Shown piece after piece: positions 34,301 through 62,274 of a DNA stretch of 64,000 nt (its first letter is position 1; each line of letters begins with the position of its first letter). The stretch comes from Phallusia mammillata (taxonomy: Eukaryota; Chordata; Ascidiacea; Phlebobranchia; Ascidiidae): contig QLIY01000155.1 of the NCBI GenBank assembly GCA_003260075.1, positions 117,391 through 181,390 on the forward strand, written 5' to 3'. The notes below the pieces were generated by a model. The model made no database searches. It was not told where the DNA came from and saw nothing but the letters and a program-made list of their open reading frames with translations. A program made the position numbers and the translations under genes.

Positions 34301-37118
34301 AGTGTGGTACAGACTAGCTTATATAGCAAGGAGGCAAGACTCAAATCGTTGCAAACGTTTAAAAAAGAAATATAAAGCGACGAAGTGGCGTCTTATCTCT
34401 TCGTACTATTTCATCAGCTTTAGTCTGCTTGTTGGTTTAGCAAACACTTTGAAGTCCAAGATTATTATCTAAACTTTCGACGATCACGTAAGATGCTGTT
34501 TTTCCTCGACATATTTATATTATTATCAAAACCCTCTAACAGCTTTGTTTAGCCCAGTGGACCACTGGGTTAGCGATTGAATACCGATTATCCAGAAATG
34601 CTGTTGAGTAGGCCTATACAGCCAAAACCTTGTCGAACAAATCAGGTAAAAGCACCATCATTATAATAAATGAATTGCTTTTGAAGTCGGATAAAAAGCA
34701 ATCAACTTGTAAATTAAACGTTTTGACAAAATTGTTATTTTCAATAAGATGATGGTTGCAATCAACCCAAACAGTGCGTTCGAATACCCAAAGTGAAGAG
34801 ACAAGTTAATTAACATCATTACTTCGTGTAACTGTAAACGTCGACCTCTTAAATTGCAATTCACGCAGCAAAATTTGTGTTTAATCGCATTACACATCGC
34901 CGCTGATGTAGCTACATGTAAATTAAGGCAGTTTATGAGGTAAATGCGAAGACGCTTAGGGGCAAAACTGTGGCTTTACAAAGTTCATAACGGATCATCT
35001 TTTGTACGACAAATGCCAGAGGTTGCATTAAAAGGTAATGTTACGCCCAATACAAAAACTTACGAACAAAATCCGCTAAACAACTGCTTCGTGGTAAGAT
35101 AATTTGGTCCGCCGTGTAGTGTTGTGTTCTGCATACACAAAAATACAAACTTTTCAAAACCTTTTTTTACCACTTTATATCCACAGTCCACCACGTGTCT
35201 GCTTTTTTACAGAAACTGATGATGCCTGTGTATTCAAGGCGAAATATATATTTCTGTTTTTAAAGAAATTATTTATGCTTTGTACCTGTTCGTCATGAAA
35301 CAGTCTAAATATACTACTGATAAGAAGCAAGAATCTTTCTTTTTTACATTCTATTGTCTGCGGGAGATTCCTTAGGTGACAAAAGTTTTTCAGCAAACTT
35401 TTCAACGTTGAATCATTAGCTGTTGTTTAAACAATTTACTTTCAACGTACGTTCGCATGAGTCAAGTCGAAGGTCATGATAATTGGGTCAGCAAGAAAGA
35501 ACAGCGTCAGGCCACCACCGCCGTAAGGCAACCACAATTTGTGTCCACCGTCACTGTCAGTTTTGATTACTCAGATACGACCACAGCTCTTTAAAAACCC
35601 AGTGCTCATGCTGTCAACATGTTTATGAAACGTTCCTTTTCAGCAGTAAGCATCAAAAGTAGCGGGAGGTTCACAAACAGTTAGTAGTCACAGAAATGTT
35701 ACTTCGTTCATTTCAGTGAAATTGACATAACACTGACAATTTCAGAAGACATTATTTGTTTGAAGTTAATCTGTTTACCAGTTTGCCTTTGTTATCATAA
35801 ATGTGAAATTCAGAGTTACATGTGGGGACTTTTTGTATCTGTCGAATTGTAACCAATTGACAAAGATTTATTTATCTGAAAAGTTTACAGAAGGCAGAAC
35901 GCATGAATAAAGTATACTACTTTGCTCTGAAAAGATTTAAAATGTGCCTAATGAATTAGGAACTCAAATTACATCAGTAACGCAAGTACTAAGCCGAGTG
36001 CAACAATAAATATAGAAGTATTACATTTGTTAAGATCCTTTCAGATTCCTGTAACACAAGCTAGAACAGAGGCAACCCTAAACGGTAGGTTGTTCGAGAC
36101 AAAACCGAGATAAAGGGTTTATTTTTAACCTCAGGGTATGAAATGTCACGATAAGTTACCACAAAAATGTCATGGATGTTAAGAAATCCATTAACCATGT
36201 CAGATCTTTTAAATACAAACAGGTGCCTTTTTACAGATTATGTAACGCAAACAAAGCATGTAACACGTGTTATAAGCTCAAAGGAAAGCTTTGTAAAAAA
36301 ACTGCTTACGCAATAGAAGAAAAGTAACTGCTTACTTAAAATGTAGTCTTGTATTTTGGCTTTGTTTCCTCGCCTTTTTTGTTTAAAATGCAAGCGTCAC
36401 TTACAACAGTGAAGGCAAACAAAATCGTCAAAACTTCCTGGTGATACAGGCTTGGTTTATTTCGTTGTTCCAGCAGTGATCATACTGCTCACAAAGCACA
36501 AAGCGTGTTGTAATGTAGCAATTATGTTTCAATCCAAACCGACAAGTCCGCTATAGTTATCAACACTTCAAACCGTAAAGCAATTTTGGAAGGACCATGA
36601 ATTTAACACATAAGCGAAGTACAACTTAGACTAGCTGTGTGGGTAAAACACACGACGATGTGGCCATATTTGCAGCGTGGCCAGACGAAAACCACAGTCT
36701 TAAGCGCCAGCAATTAGTTTTGAAGGAGGCGGCAATTAAATCGACGGCAGGTATGACGTGACCCGGTTAAAGTACTTCAGGTTTAACGCAAAAAGTCCCG
36801 CTAAGATCAAAAGCACTTGATGGTCTTTTAGACTTGAGGTTAGACGATGAAGGTGACAGAGTGTTTGCTGCTCCAATTTGGGTCGCTTAATTTATACTTT
36901 GAGCAAACTATCCACTTCATCAGCATGTCTTGTTTTTTTTTTACAAATGGAATACACAAAAACCTTGTATAAACCTATACACGATTATAAACCTATACTA
37001 AGGAGGCATGACAAGTTTCATTTCTTCACAGAATATTCGATTGTCCAAGCTAAACCACATATCTTTCACCTACAGCCTAGTAGTTTAAGTAGCTAACAAA
37101 TCATTTGAAACCAGAAAA
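30701..37118. other. Long intergenic region with no convincing gene
   Basis: Contains G runs at 31309-31341, 31928-31937, 32088-32097, 32253-32261 and 32807-32817, and duplicated blocks at 31871-32567. An open frame at 31396-31692 (98 codons) has no recognisable motif. A short cysteine-rich frame follows a good acceptor at 36235. The 33-36 kb part is plain AT-rich sequence in which I recognise nothing. Confidence 0.4.
31871..32567. repeat. Set of diverged direct duplications joined by G runs
   Basis: 31871-31927 recurs at 31938-31996 across a G10 run. 32009-32087 recurs at 32269-32347, and 32140-32252 at 32430-32567, with G10 and G9 runs at the joints. Copies differ by substitutions and small indels. 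Confidence 0.8.
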
Positions 37119-38803
37119 ATGCAGTTGCTTGTCCTAATTGCTGCTTTGATTGGAACAACGACATCACAAAGAACATACATCAGGCCAGGTAAGGAATCGT
37201 ATTTCGTGGTTGTTCGTTCAATTGTATTTGTAGCATTCAACGATCATGTTAAACCAAAAGCAAATGTGAATAGAATATGAAAATAGAGATGTTGCCAGAC
37301 ATATTTCATACATCAACCGGCAACTGTTGTTTTGAAAGCAAATAAAATATGTTTGTTTCATTGTTTTGCTGAAGTACAGTCACAATAAATCTCTTTCTTT
37401 TCATCCAGAAAACGTCACTAAAGTGCCGGCAACAACCGTGTGTTTACAAGGAACAAGTGAATTCGGTTTTGTTGATGAAGTTTGTTCAAATGATCAGGTA
37501 CACTTGCTGACAAATGAAATAAAAGATTAGTGAAGTTTACCAAACGTGCAGTCACAAACGGATTTGTGGTTGTCGTATCACAACATACGATTAAGAATTA
37601 ATACTGTGAACTGTATCATTTGTAAGTAAATTATACACATGTTCCAAAGATTTCATATCAATCGATTTTGTATTTTGAAAACGTGTTTCCGTATTTATCA
37701 GAGCATAAGATGTGTTAAAGACACCTTGAAAACGTTTTCTCCTCAAAAGAGTGAATACCTACTGCAACCAGATACCAACTTTCGAAAGCAATCACGGCTA
37801 ATCGCATGTACTTTGTAACATATTAGGGACACCACTGTTTCAGGCAATTAAAAAAAAACAATTCTTTTTTTTTTCAATATGCGAAAAAATGAATTTAGAA
37901 CCACATTAGTAATTTATTTCACAAGACGGCACAGCGTATAATAAGTCCAAGTTCTTGGTAGAAATCTATTGAAACCTGCCAGACATTACAATTACTATCA
38001 TTACTAGATGTAATGAAGCAAGCCTGTCATGCCCCGGCATCTATTCACCAGCAAATAATAAAATCAGACATTCTCTCAAAAATCAAGAGGTCTAATTTGG
38101 TTTGATTGTAGGCCTATTTTAATGAAGTATGTGACTTCCCAATACACATATTAACATGAGTCTTAATACACCCTTGACCAACAACGAATTTGATATGTTT
38201 TTTTACAGGATATGTGCATCACAAGTTTGACAATACTTGATGGATTATACGAAGTGACGAAGTCGTGCAGCAACACCGAGGAGTGTCTAATGAAACAGAG
38301 AAGTGGTGAAAAGCTATGTACAGGATTCGACCCGAAAACGACTGATGTAAGACTGTTTTTAATGATTGAAACTACTTTATAATGCACTTAATCACGATAA
38401 AGAGAAATATCACTAAGTCAATCAGAAAAAAGCAGGGTTTACCAGTTGCTTTTAAACTGAAGGCACAGGTAAGTCACCTTTAAACTACAAAAAGCCTGCT
38501 ACAGCCCTACACATAAACTTTTCATTTATGGCTTAAATTGCAATAGAAGTAGGATACCATGTTTAAATTGACCAAGTCCTGAAATAAACTCACGTTTTAT
38601 ACCATATTCTACAACCTTATAACGCTATAGTTGTTTTACAATGTAAGAGGTATATATACGCCAATTGTGGCCAATCAGCTAACGCCACGTGTCTGATACA
38701 GAAATCAACGTGTCACGTGTGTTGTGTGGGAGACTGGTGCAATTCCTTTAGCGACATTGAAGAAGCTTACAACATCGTATCACGGATCAAGCTGGCGCCA
38801 TAG
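37119..38803 (+). CDS. Secreted Ly6/uPAR-like (LU) protein 5, diverged paralogue
   Basis: Four exons: 37119-37188, 37409-37497, 38209-38346, 38702-38803; phases 1-0-0 as in the other four; 132 residues. Signal peptide MQLLVLIAALIGTTTSQ. Exon 2 reads TTVCLQGTSEFGF and ends EVCSNDQ. Exon 3 reads DMCITSLTI, SCSNTEECLM and LCTGFD. Exon 4 reads STCHVCCVGDWCNSFSDIEE and ends RIKLAP without an anchor. CYVG is replaced by CLQG and C-x-TKI by CITSL, so this is the most diverged member. It is separated from the main cluster by the lectin-like gene, engrailed and ~10 kb without genes. The gene structure and the CC-x(4)-CN end identify it; function unknown. Confidence 0.75.
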
Positions 38804-41800
38804 CCTTCTTTAGATCAACCGCTCAACCACTAAACCGCGCACCTCACAATTGCTGCTCATTGTCAAGACAAGGCAAAGAAACGCTTTCTAGCACAAAACG
38901 TTAACGGTTCGCTTGAAACTACCACCTGGCTATCACACTGTATCCGAGTCCACTACACAATTAGTATTGCTTATTGTGTTTGTCACCAAATACGCTGAAA
39001 TAGTTGTACTGATAGGTTAGTCGTTCCAAACTCTCATGCTGCAATGCGTAATGAAACAAATTTCAAAGTAACTAAGCTGTCTACTACACATGCAAACTCG
39101 ATAGCATTAATTTGCTTTTCTAAATTTTTTTATGTTTGTACAGCTGTTATTATTTAAAGTTTTATTTGAAAGGGGTCAGCATACCACTGGAACTGTACTT
39201 GCATTAAGATGCGTTAGGCCACAATTTTGGAAGAACATTTTCGCTTAATTGTATGTATTTTGTGTGGTTAATTATCAGAGTTTTATGGCGTGCTCTAAAA
39301 CACCATCAAAGTTGCAATGTTGTGTTGTTGTTTTTGAGATTCAAGAGATGTACTGCATTGTTGACTTTACGGAACTAACAACGGTCATTAAAACTACGCA
39401 GGAGTCCACATAGATCTTATTTGGTCACAGCAGCAAGAAACCTTAGCACAAAACATCTTTACAAAGAAGTTAGGTAAACATAAATGCTATGAACAGGATC
39501 TAATAGTAGGCATGTTAATGTCCACGATCACTGAGTCAAACTGATTTTGAGTCTAATGCATTGCTTCGTAAATACTATTACAAAGAAGTCATATGTTTAT
39601 TGCAGCATACAACAAGAAAGAAAGACGTAAATAAAGTCGAAGTATTTTTAAACTGTTTGGGTCTTGGGGAGTTTTCAAGCATAATCAATTGTTGACTAAG
39701 AAAACTGCGAAGTAATAAATACAGTATGTAGTTATGACATTTTTTAACAAAAACAAGCAATGCTCTTCCAGCAGTTTTATTATAACTAACCGACGTTACG
39801 ACGTCCTATACTTGATGCCCTGGTCAGAATGTCTAAAAACACAAAATTTTGTATGTCGGATCGTAAGTCTGCGGACAGAGGGTTGAAAATCTCTGGTCAA
39901 GTTTTGTAAAAATATACCCAGGCGGCCATAACAACAAGGCATAGTAGCACGTTCCATCATTCTTCATCTACGAACTAGTTGTTTGAAGTTGATGTCATAT
40001 AAGCATTCGATAAAACCCAATACAAACCTCACGATATCAGCTGTCGAATCTGATACAGCAATTACTGGTCAGTCGATATGGCTTGACAAAGGTCACAGGT
40101 TGCGTTTACCACAACATAGAGAGAGACGGATGTTAATGTAAACCATTGCTGTGACATAATATGGACGTGGTTTAATAGCTACAACCAAGTGTGTGTGTGT
40201 CCTTGTTTGCTGTCCACATTTCTGTGTGTGTATTATAACGCCTGGTTAAGTTTGTTTTCAAACAATCGCGGCGGTGTCGCGGAGAAATGCAATGTTGGAA
40301 AACTTTTCCATAAAAAAATACCGTTTTGGAAATGGCTAAATTTGATTTTCTTGCTGGTTTATCTTACACCCATTACCGATCTACTGTATTTGGTGTGTTG
40401 ATTGATTCAGTTCGTGCCTATAGTAGTTGTTTTGAGACCTAAACCATCATTTAATCAAAGTTAAAGACTTTAAACATGCTCCACAAAAATATATGTTCAT
40501 ATTAGTTAAGAGAATTTCATCAGTAAAAGACAAAAAAGCAAGTTGTTAGCGAAGGAAAAGTCCGTTTCTCGCGTACCAGTTTGTAAACAGATTCAAGCAT
40601 GAAACTTGGCTGAGATAGGATAACCGATTTATTTTGTAGGTAAACACAACACTATTGTGGCATTGAGCCAGAGCAAATTTGCAAGCGGAGATTTCCCACA
40701 AGATAAGCTGGTGATAAGCTTTCTGGCAACGAGTTGTAAACACAGTTCAATTAATCAGCTTCTATTTCGGAAAGTTTAACAAACCGACATCTCCTTGAAA
40801 ATGTCACTGTTTCTTAATTATCACAAATTAAACAAAGAAAATGATTTTGTAATGCCATGCAATAGGTAAGTTTTTACAATTCAACAAAAATCTATCTTTT
40901 TGTGGCAAACTGAAAACTGCTTTTGCTGTACCAATTATTTTGTGTAGAAATTTCGCAATGGTCGTTCAAGATGAAAGTGAGAACAGCCGCAGTTTTGTTT
41001 GAAGGCTGCAAACGCCCAAAAAGACTTCATTCGATGCCCAAATCTTTTGCAAAGAAGATATTTTTGAGCTGCAATGCTCTTACCCATACCACCGAAAAAT
41101 GTCAAGCCTTAAGTTTCAGAAGTCAGACAGTTTAACAAACAAAAACAAACCAGTGTTTAGCATTTCACATCAGATTAACCCAGCTTAATACCTGACAATA
41201 TAAACAAGCCATAAACCCGCGACGATACGCGACTTATATGGCTTATATCCGACAAACTATGCAAGCGGGAATGTTAGTATCTGATTATTAAACTTTATCG
41301 GATTAAACCCGCCAGAAGTGGTTTACCAGAAATGTCTTCTTGACAAACATATATTGGAGGTTTAGATACATTTGTAAGCCTTGGAATGAGCCGGTGATTG
41401 GCAGAGAGTTGAGAGCCTGGCATTTGAGGTTCAGGTAGTATTTTAACTTTAACAGATTGAGCACTTCCGAGAACAATGCCTTGAAGCGTTTGGATAAATA
41501 AACAGAAGCATCATCGCAAAGTGTAGACGGCGTGATGGTAGACGAACTGAATTCAAGTTTATCTACTTTTCAAACAACAAGTCCATGGACATTTTACCTT
41601 GTAATTTTTGCTGTGCAATTATAACGCCCCTTAACAGCTAAAATAAATCGTTAATTTAAAGAACATCCAGTCAAAGTCAGCGACAAAAATGGACTTGATC
41701 ATAAAAGGGTTTTGTCCGAAAAACAAATGCAGAAGTGACAAACAGGTTTACCTTAAATCCTATTTCCACTTACACATACATGGGATTTACATACAAGGGC

Positions 41801-42653
41801 GGTGCTGGATTAACCATTAGGCAAAGTAGGCACGTGCCTATAGGCCAGTCAAAAATCCTGGCCACTTTAAAATCAGAAGAAATTTAGTTATGTTTGATAA
41901 TTCTAATTTTTTAGTTCGCAACCCTGATTTTCGGGTCACTTATAAAATGTGCCTACAGGCCAGCAGACCCTTAATCCGGCACTGTACAAGGGATTATGTT
42001 TTCATACGTGAATCACACTGACACAAGATTACTTCAAATATAACTTATCTTTCAGCAAAAAAACAAATCGCTGATCATGAGTTCAAATACATCTTGTATT
42101 AGAAATATTGCCCATGGCATTTTGTGCTGAGCGCAAAAGCTTTGTTATCCGCGATCACGACGGGGCCGGATCAAATTTGTAAGATTTTATCAATATTACC
42201 GGTTAGATATATTTGTCACTCGATATAAAAAGCATGCAAAGTGCAAAGCGCGGCGGCGTAATCTGCTGTAAAATCACATTGGCGTAGCTCAATGGTAAAC
42301 ACATTTCAGTTCAGAAAACAGCAAGTCTCCCACTTCTTTTTCAACATATATTTCCGTTTCTTGCGATATATTTTTTGCAATATAATACACAAAAAACAGC
42401 ATTATCAGTACTCCATCTAACTACATCCCTCTTGTATTACGTATAATTGCATGTACCACTGTTAAGAAGAATGTAAAGAAAAGACGAAATGTAACAGGTA
42501 TGTTTCCAACGAAATGAACGACAATCAATGTTTGATAGGTGTTGTTGAGCTTGTTCAGGTTTAGGTGTTTAACATAGACAAGCAGTAAACAACCAAGTTT
42601 CTTTTTTGAAGTCAAAATACTCGCACCTATAAGGTGCATTGTTGTATTTATTA
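38804..42653. other. Intergenic, convergent side of the protease gene
   Basis: A dispersed-repeat fragment is at ~39770-39840 (CAGCAGTTTTATTAT and ACCGACGTTACGACGTCC) and a hAT MITE at 41800-41984. Open frames such as 40189-40401 and 40923-41135 show no family motif. Confidence 0.4.
41800..41984. mobile_element. hAT-like MITE with perfect TSD (CAGTGCCGGATTAA family)
   Basis: Ends CGGTGCTGGATTAA / TTAATCCGGCACTG, with GTGCCTAYAGGCCAG subterminal blocks. Target duplication TACAAGGG at 41792-41799 and 41985-41992. Confidence 0.93.
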
Positions 42654-58013
<15,360 letters not shown>

Positions 58014-58452
58014 TTTTTTGTAACATTATGAGAAAAAATTGGCTAAGTTTTGCTTAAAAGTGGATTAGCGGCAAAAAATGTGTACAAATTGTCGTTTCTC
58101 ACTTTTCTCCCAAAGTTGTCTGCGAGCCATTGTGACGAAAGAGAAAATTTGACCAATCAGAAGTAAGCCACAACGATTCATTCTGTAAAACATTTGATTT
58201 TTAATTTTAAGCTTTATTATTTTTATTCAACTAATAAAAACGTATCCGCTATAAACCAAATATTCCAAACATACAAGAAAAAGGGCATTTTGACATTAAA
58301 AAGAACAAAAAGCGACATTGCAGAAAAAAATGTGATAGTCATGTGATGGGAAAGTCCCTGAAAATAAAGGCAAACAAAACTTTCGTCAAATGTCACTTGT
58401 CATTTGATTTAGTTTGTACCGTTTTGTATTCGCATATAAAACGTCGGAAAAC
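58014..58452. promoter_or_regulatory. Shared upstream region of two divergent genes
   Basis: 439 bases separate the start codons of the protease gene (-) and the WDSUB1 homologue (+). A CCAAT box (GACCAATCAG) is at 58151-58160 and a CATATAAAAC block at 58433-58442, about 11 bases before the WDSUB1 ATG, too close for a TATA box unless the leader is extremely short. Shared regulation is inferred only from spacing. Confidence 0.45.
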
Positions 58453-61400
58453 ATGCCACAGTTTTGCAAATTAGAAGGTCACACAAGGGAAGTGAACTGC
58501 TGTGCATTTTCGAATGAGTTTCTAGTAACCTGTTCAGGTATAACTAAGTTTTCCATTATAAAGCACTTCTGGGTAAATACTTCTTGTAAAGGTTTTGAAC
58601 TTTTGATGTACTCTTTTGTGTCCGTCGTTTTTATAGTTTGTTGTGTATTTTGGAAACAAAATAAGTGATTAAAACCCTTACAAACAAACTTTTGTTGTGG
58701 TTTAAAAAAAAATAAACCCATTTTAACTTGCAAAATAGACGGCAAAAAGTTTTAAGTTGTAATTACCAACCCAAATAAAATTTTTGTATAAAATTGTAAA
58801 AGGCAAGGATTAAAGATTGTAAACCCATTTTTTTTAGATTGTAAACCCATCTAGTATTATCTGTTACAAGTGATTTGTAAAATATGCATATAGTTAATAG
58901 TTTTACTCTCTGTTATTTGTTCACAGGTGACAAATCTGTTCGGGTTTATGAACTTGAAAGTTTTAAAGAGCTGAGTTATTCACCAATCAAGTCATTTCAG
59001 TATGGAGTTAATCACGTCACTTTTAACAAGGATGGTTCAGTTCTTGCTGCAGCTGGCACAGATGGAAAAGCACATTTGTTTAAACTATCGAAAAAGCAGG
59101 CAGATGTACGTACAATGATCTTGTTTCGTAGCGCAACCAATCGGCATTTATGTTTTATTAGATTGTTATGGCAAGTGCAAAGGGAAAAATATGACATTAA
59201 ACTGACCACAACAGCTTAACACATTATATATATTTAAATTGTGAAAGTTTGTGTTTCTGTTTGTAAACTTTTATACAATTTCAAAACACAGCATTTCAAA
59301 CAATGTTTTTTTTGTAGCATGATTAGTAGCAACCATCTTGTAAATTATTTTAAAATAAATGTTGTAGCAATACTGTTACATTGTTAAGAAACTTTAAAAC
59401 ATAGCATTGCGAAATGTGTCTCTCATAGCTCAATTAGTAACAACAATCTTGGAAACTAAATTGAAATAAATAGTGCAGCAATATTTTTACATTGTTAAGT
59501 AATTGTGATAACTTGCAATATGTTTGACTGTTCAATTTTTTGACTAGGTTGTTGTCATCTTCCGTCATTCAGACACGAATACGATGCAAGTCTGTACTTT
59601 CTCAAACAGTTCGCAATACCTGATGACAGGATCTGCCGATGGGTCTATTGCATTTTGGGATATTGAAAAGAAAAAGAAACTCAAGTATGTTAAAGCTATG
59701 CTATTTGCCGAGTAGCTATACTTGTTATGTGTACTTGCTGATTAATAAACAAACAAAACGCTATGCACAGAATTAAACATAGAGTTATCTGTCTTGGTTT
59801 TACAAAATATACATAAATTAAAAATAGTGTTTTTAAATAATGTGCTGTTGTTTTTCACCCCTAATGCTCTTTTGTAGTTTTTAAATAAGTTACATATAGA
59901 TTGCATTTAACTGTAACGAATATAAGCAACAATTGTTGAGCATCGAGGTGATTTTAACTCCTAAATCAGTGTTTCTTAACCTTTTTTCCTTGCTGCACCC
60001 CTTTCAAATCACCAACCAATTTTCGCACCCCCTGGGTTTTTGTATTTATACAGAATAGACCTAACCAACCTTAATGATTCAGCATCCCCGCACCCCGCAG
60101 GAACAGTTCTTGCACCTCTTGTGGGTGCGCGCACCCCTGGTTAAGAACCTCTGACCTAAATCCTTGTACCATTTTATAAAAGTTTTATTGTATTGGTTTG
60201 TAGGGAAATATCGGGACATGCTGAAGGGTTAGTACATGCGGCTGCTTTCACACCATGTGATTCATTTCTATTGACCGGTTCAACATTAGGTGACCTGCGA
60301 GTGTGGAATATGTGGAACAATAGAATGCAGGTTAGTTGCGACTCAATATCTAATGCCGTAAACCACAGTCAATCCGGACCCAAATGTACTCAAGAAATTT
60401 CCTGGAATAGGCGAAGATCCATATTAACCATTGTTGATTAGTTAAAGCCTTACCACATTACAAGGTAATTGTACCTCGAGTTTTGTCTGAATTAGGCGAA
60501 GACCTGGATTAACTGAATCTGTTAAACTAAGTTTACCGTGTATATCTACACATGCGTTATAAACTTTAGAGTGCATGAATATTTGACACAATCCAATTGC
60601 TAGCTTCAATTTTACTGAGAGTTAAAATTAATAACAACTTTGATTTGCCTAGGTTTGTCTTGTAATTAAGTTGAATATTTTGTAAATTAACAATAGGCTA
60701 CAGTTTGTAATTTGGAAAGCATAAAAACTGAATTTCCAAATTGCCTGTACTATATATTTATCATTTTAAGTGAGCATGGGTTACCCATTTGGTGATTGTC
60801 AACTAAACGTAATGATTGGGTATACGATTATTGAACCCACATAGTGTTGTTAGGAATAATCTGTTCATTCTTGTTTTTTAGCCTGTTTTACTGACACAAG
60901 CTCATGAAGATGGCATTTCTTCATGTGGCGTCTCTTGCATTACATTTTCACCAACGTTCCATTCATCAAGTAAGATTATATATTTCCAGACAGTCTTGTA
61001 CTCTTGTTGCCTGTTTTGACTTGTTTATTATGCTATAAAGTTTGCTTATGGTACAAACATAGTAGCATAACTGTCACAATTGTCATTGAGCCACTATAAA
61101 ACAGTAATGTTTTAAGCTGAATTTTTGAAGAAAGCCTTTATGATCAGTGAAATAAATTAACAAACATGTAGCTTTTCCAGCAGCTTTTATTATAGTATGC
61201 TGACAATTTGATGTCCCATTTGAGACACCTTCATTAGGATAAGGACATTAATTGAAAACACAAAGTTGTTATAAAGCAACAAAGGTAATAAAAACGTAGA
61301 AATAGCAAGCTTGTGCACCAACGACAAGTGTCGGCTTATTGTAATAAAAACTGCTGAAAAAGCCATATTTGTTGATACATTAACAGTTTATTCAGTGAAA

Positions 61401-62169
61401 TAAATGTAACATGATATTCTTACCCCCTTCTGAGGTGAAGAAAAATACAAAGTTTTGTCAGTTAAATTTTACACAAGTGCCTTTAACAATGCATAGCGAT
61501 TTCACTGAACTTTTTCCTTTCAGTTGATGATCCTCAACGAACTTATCTTGTTGCATCTTGTGGTCACGACAACAAAATCAAGCTCTGGATTTTTGAAGTT
61601 GCAGGTATATATGTGTTGGTTGTTTTAAAGGTTTATTACTGATACATAGCCACATGTTTCTCCTGTGTTGTGTTGTGTTGCCAAGTTTGTTTATGAGTAT
61701 GAAACATGTTTTTATTGTCATTTACCGGGCTTTGAAAAAGTTCAACAGACACCTATGATAAAAACTAGTTTATAGCAAATCCATTGACAGGATTTTGTAA
61801 AAGCACTTTTTATAAAATTAGCTTTTGAGTTGTGCAATTTTGTTGTGCTATAACTGTGGCATAATCTGTTTCCTCTGTACTGTGTGGTGTTATAATCTTT
61901 GTTTATGAAATAAAAATAAAGTTTTTTTGTTTTCAATTAATTGTCATGTAACAGTTTTAGTAAATCTGCACCAACTAATTACTAAGCAAATCTTTATCAA
62001 CCTACCTTAATAGTTTTTCATATTTGTTGTGTTATTTTTAGGGCAAGCACTAAGACTATTCCAGACTCTCAGTGGACACTCAGGACCAGTAAGTGGATGT
62101 GCCTTTTCATCCAGTGGAAAATATCTGGCCTCCAGTTCATTTGACAAAACCATTATTGTATGGGACCCA
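58453..62169 (+). CDS. wdsub1: WDSUB1 homologue, WD40-repeat part (5' seven exons)
   Basis: Exons 58453-58537, 58927-59105, 59548-59684, 60204-60330, 60882-60969, 61524-61604, 62042-62169; 275 codons in phase. The product starts MPQFCKLEGHTREVNCCAFS and continues with WD40 repeats: GDKSVRVYEL, AAAGTDGKAHLFKL, TGSADGSIAFWDI, TGSTLGDLRVWNM, ASCGHDNKIKLWIF, LSGHSGPVSGCAFS with SSSFDKTIIVWDP. Repeat order and the VNCCAFS opening match WDSUB1 (WD repeat, SAM and U-box protein, a likely E3 ubiquitin ligase). The last WD repeat, SAM and U-box exons lie past the window, so the ligase domain is not seen here. The donor at 62170 opens an intron full of tandem repeats. Head-to-head with the protease gene. 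Confidence 0.85.
59967..60153. mobile_element. hAT-like MITE (CAGTGGTTCTTAACC family)
   Basis: Ends CAGTGTTTCTTAACC / GGTTAAGAACCTCTG, same interior as 10865-11062 (CCTTGCTGCACCCCTTTCAA). Flanks TCCTAAAT and ACCTAAAT match at 7 of 8. In the third intron of the WDSUB1 homologue. Confidence 0.92.
61172..61372. mobile_element. Inverted-repeat MITE
   Basis: CTTTTCCAGCAGCTTTTATTATA at the left pairs with TTATTGTAATAAAAACTGCTGAAAAAG at the right. The interior shares the GATGTCCCATTTGAGACACC-type core with the dispersed family seen in LU gene 2 intron 3. Confidence 0.65.
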
Positions 62170-62274
62170 GTAAGTTATTATGGGTCCCCTTCCCTGAAGG
62201 GGACGCATCTTGATTTCACTATGTTTTTTTTTCTTTCTTTTTTTTTTCTTTTTTCTCCGGTGAAGTTTGTCCAT

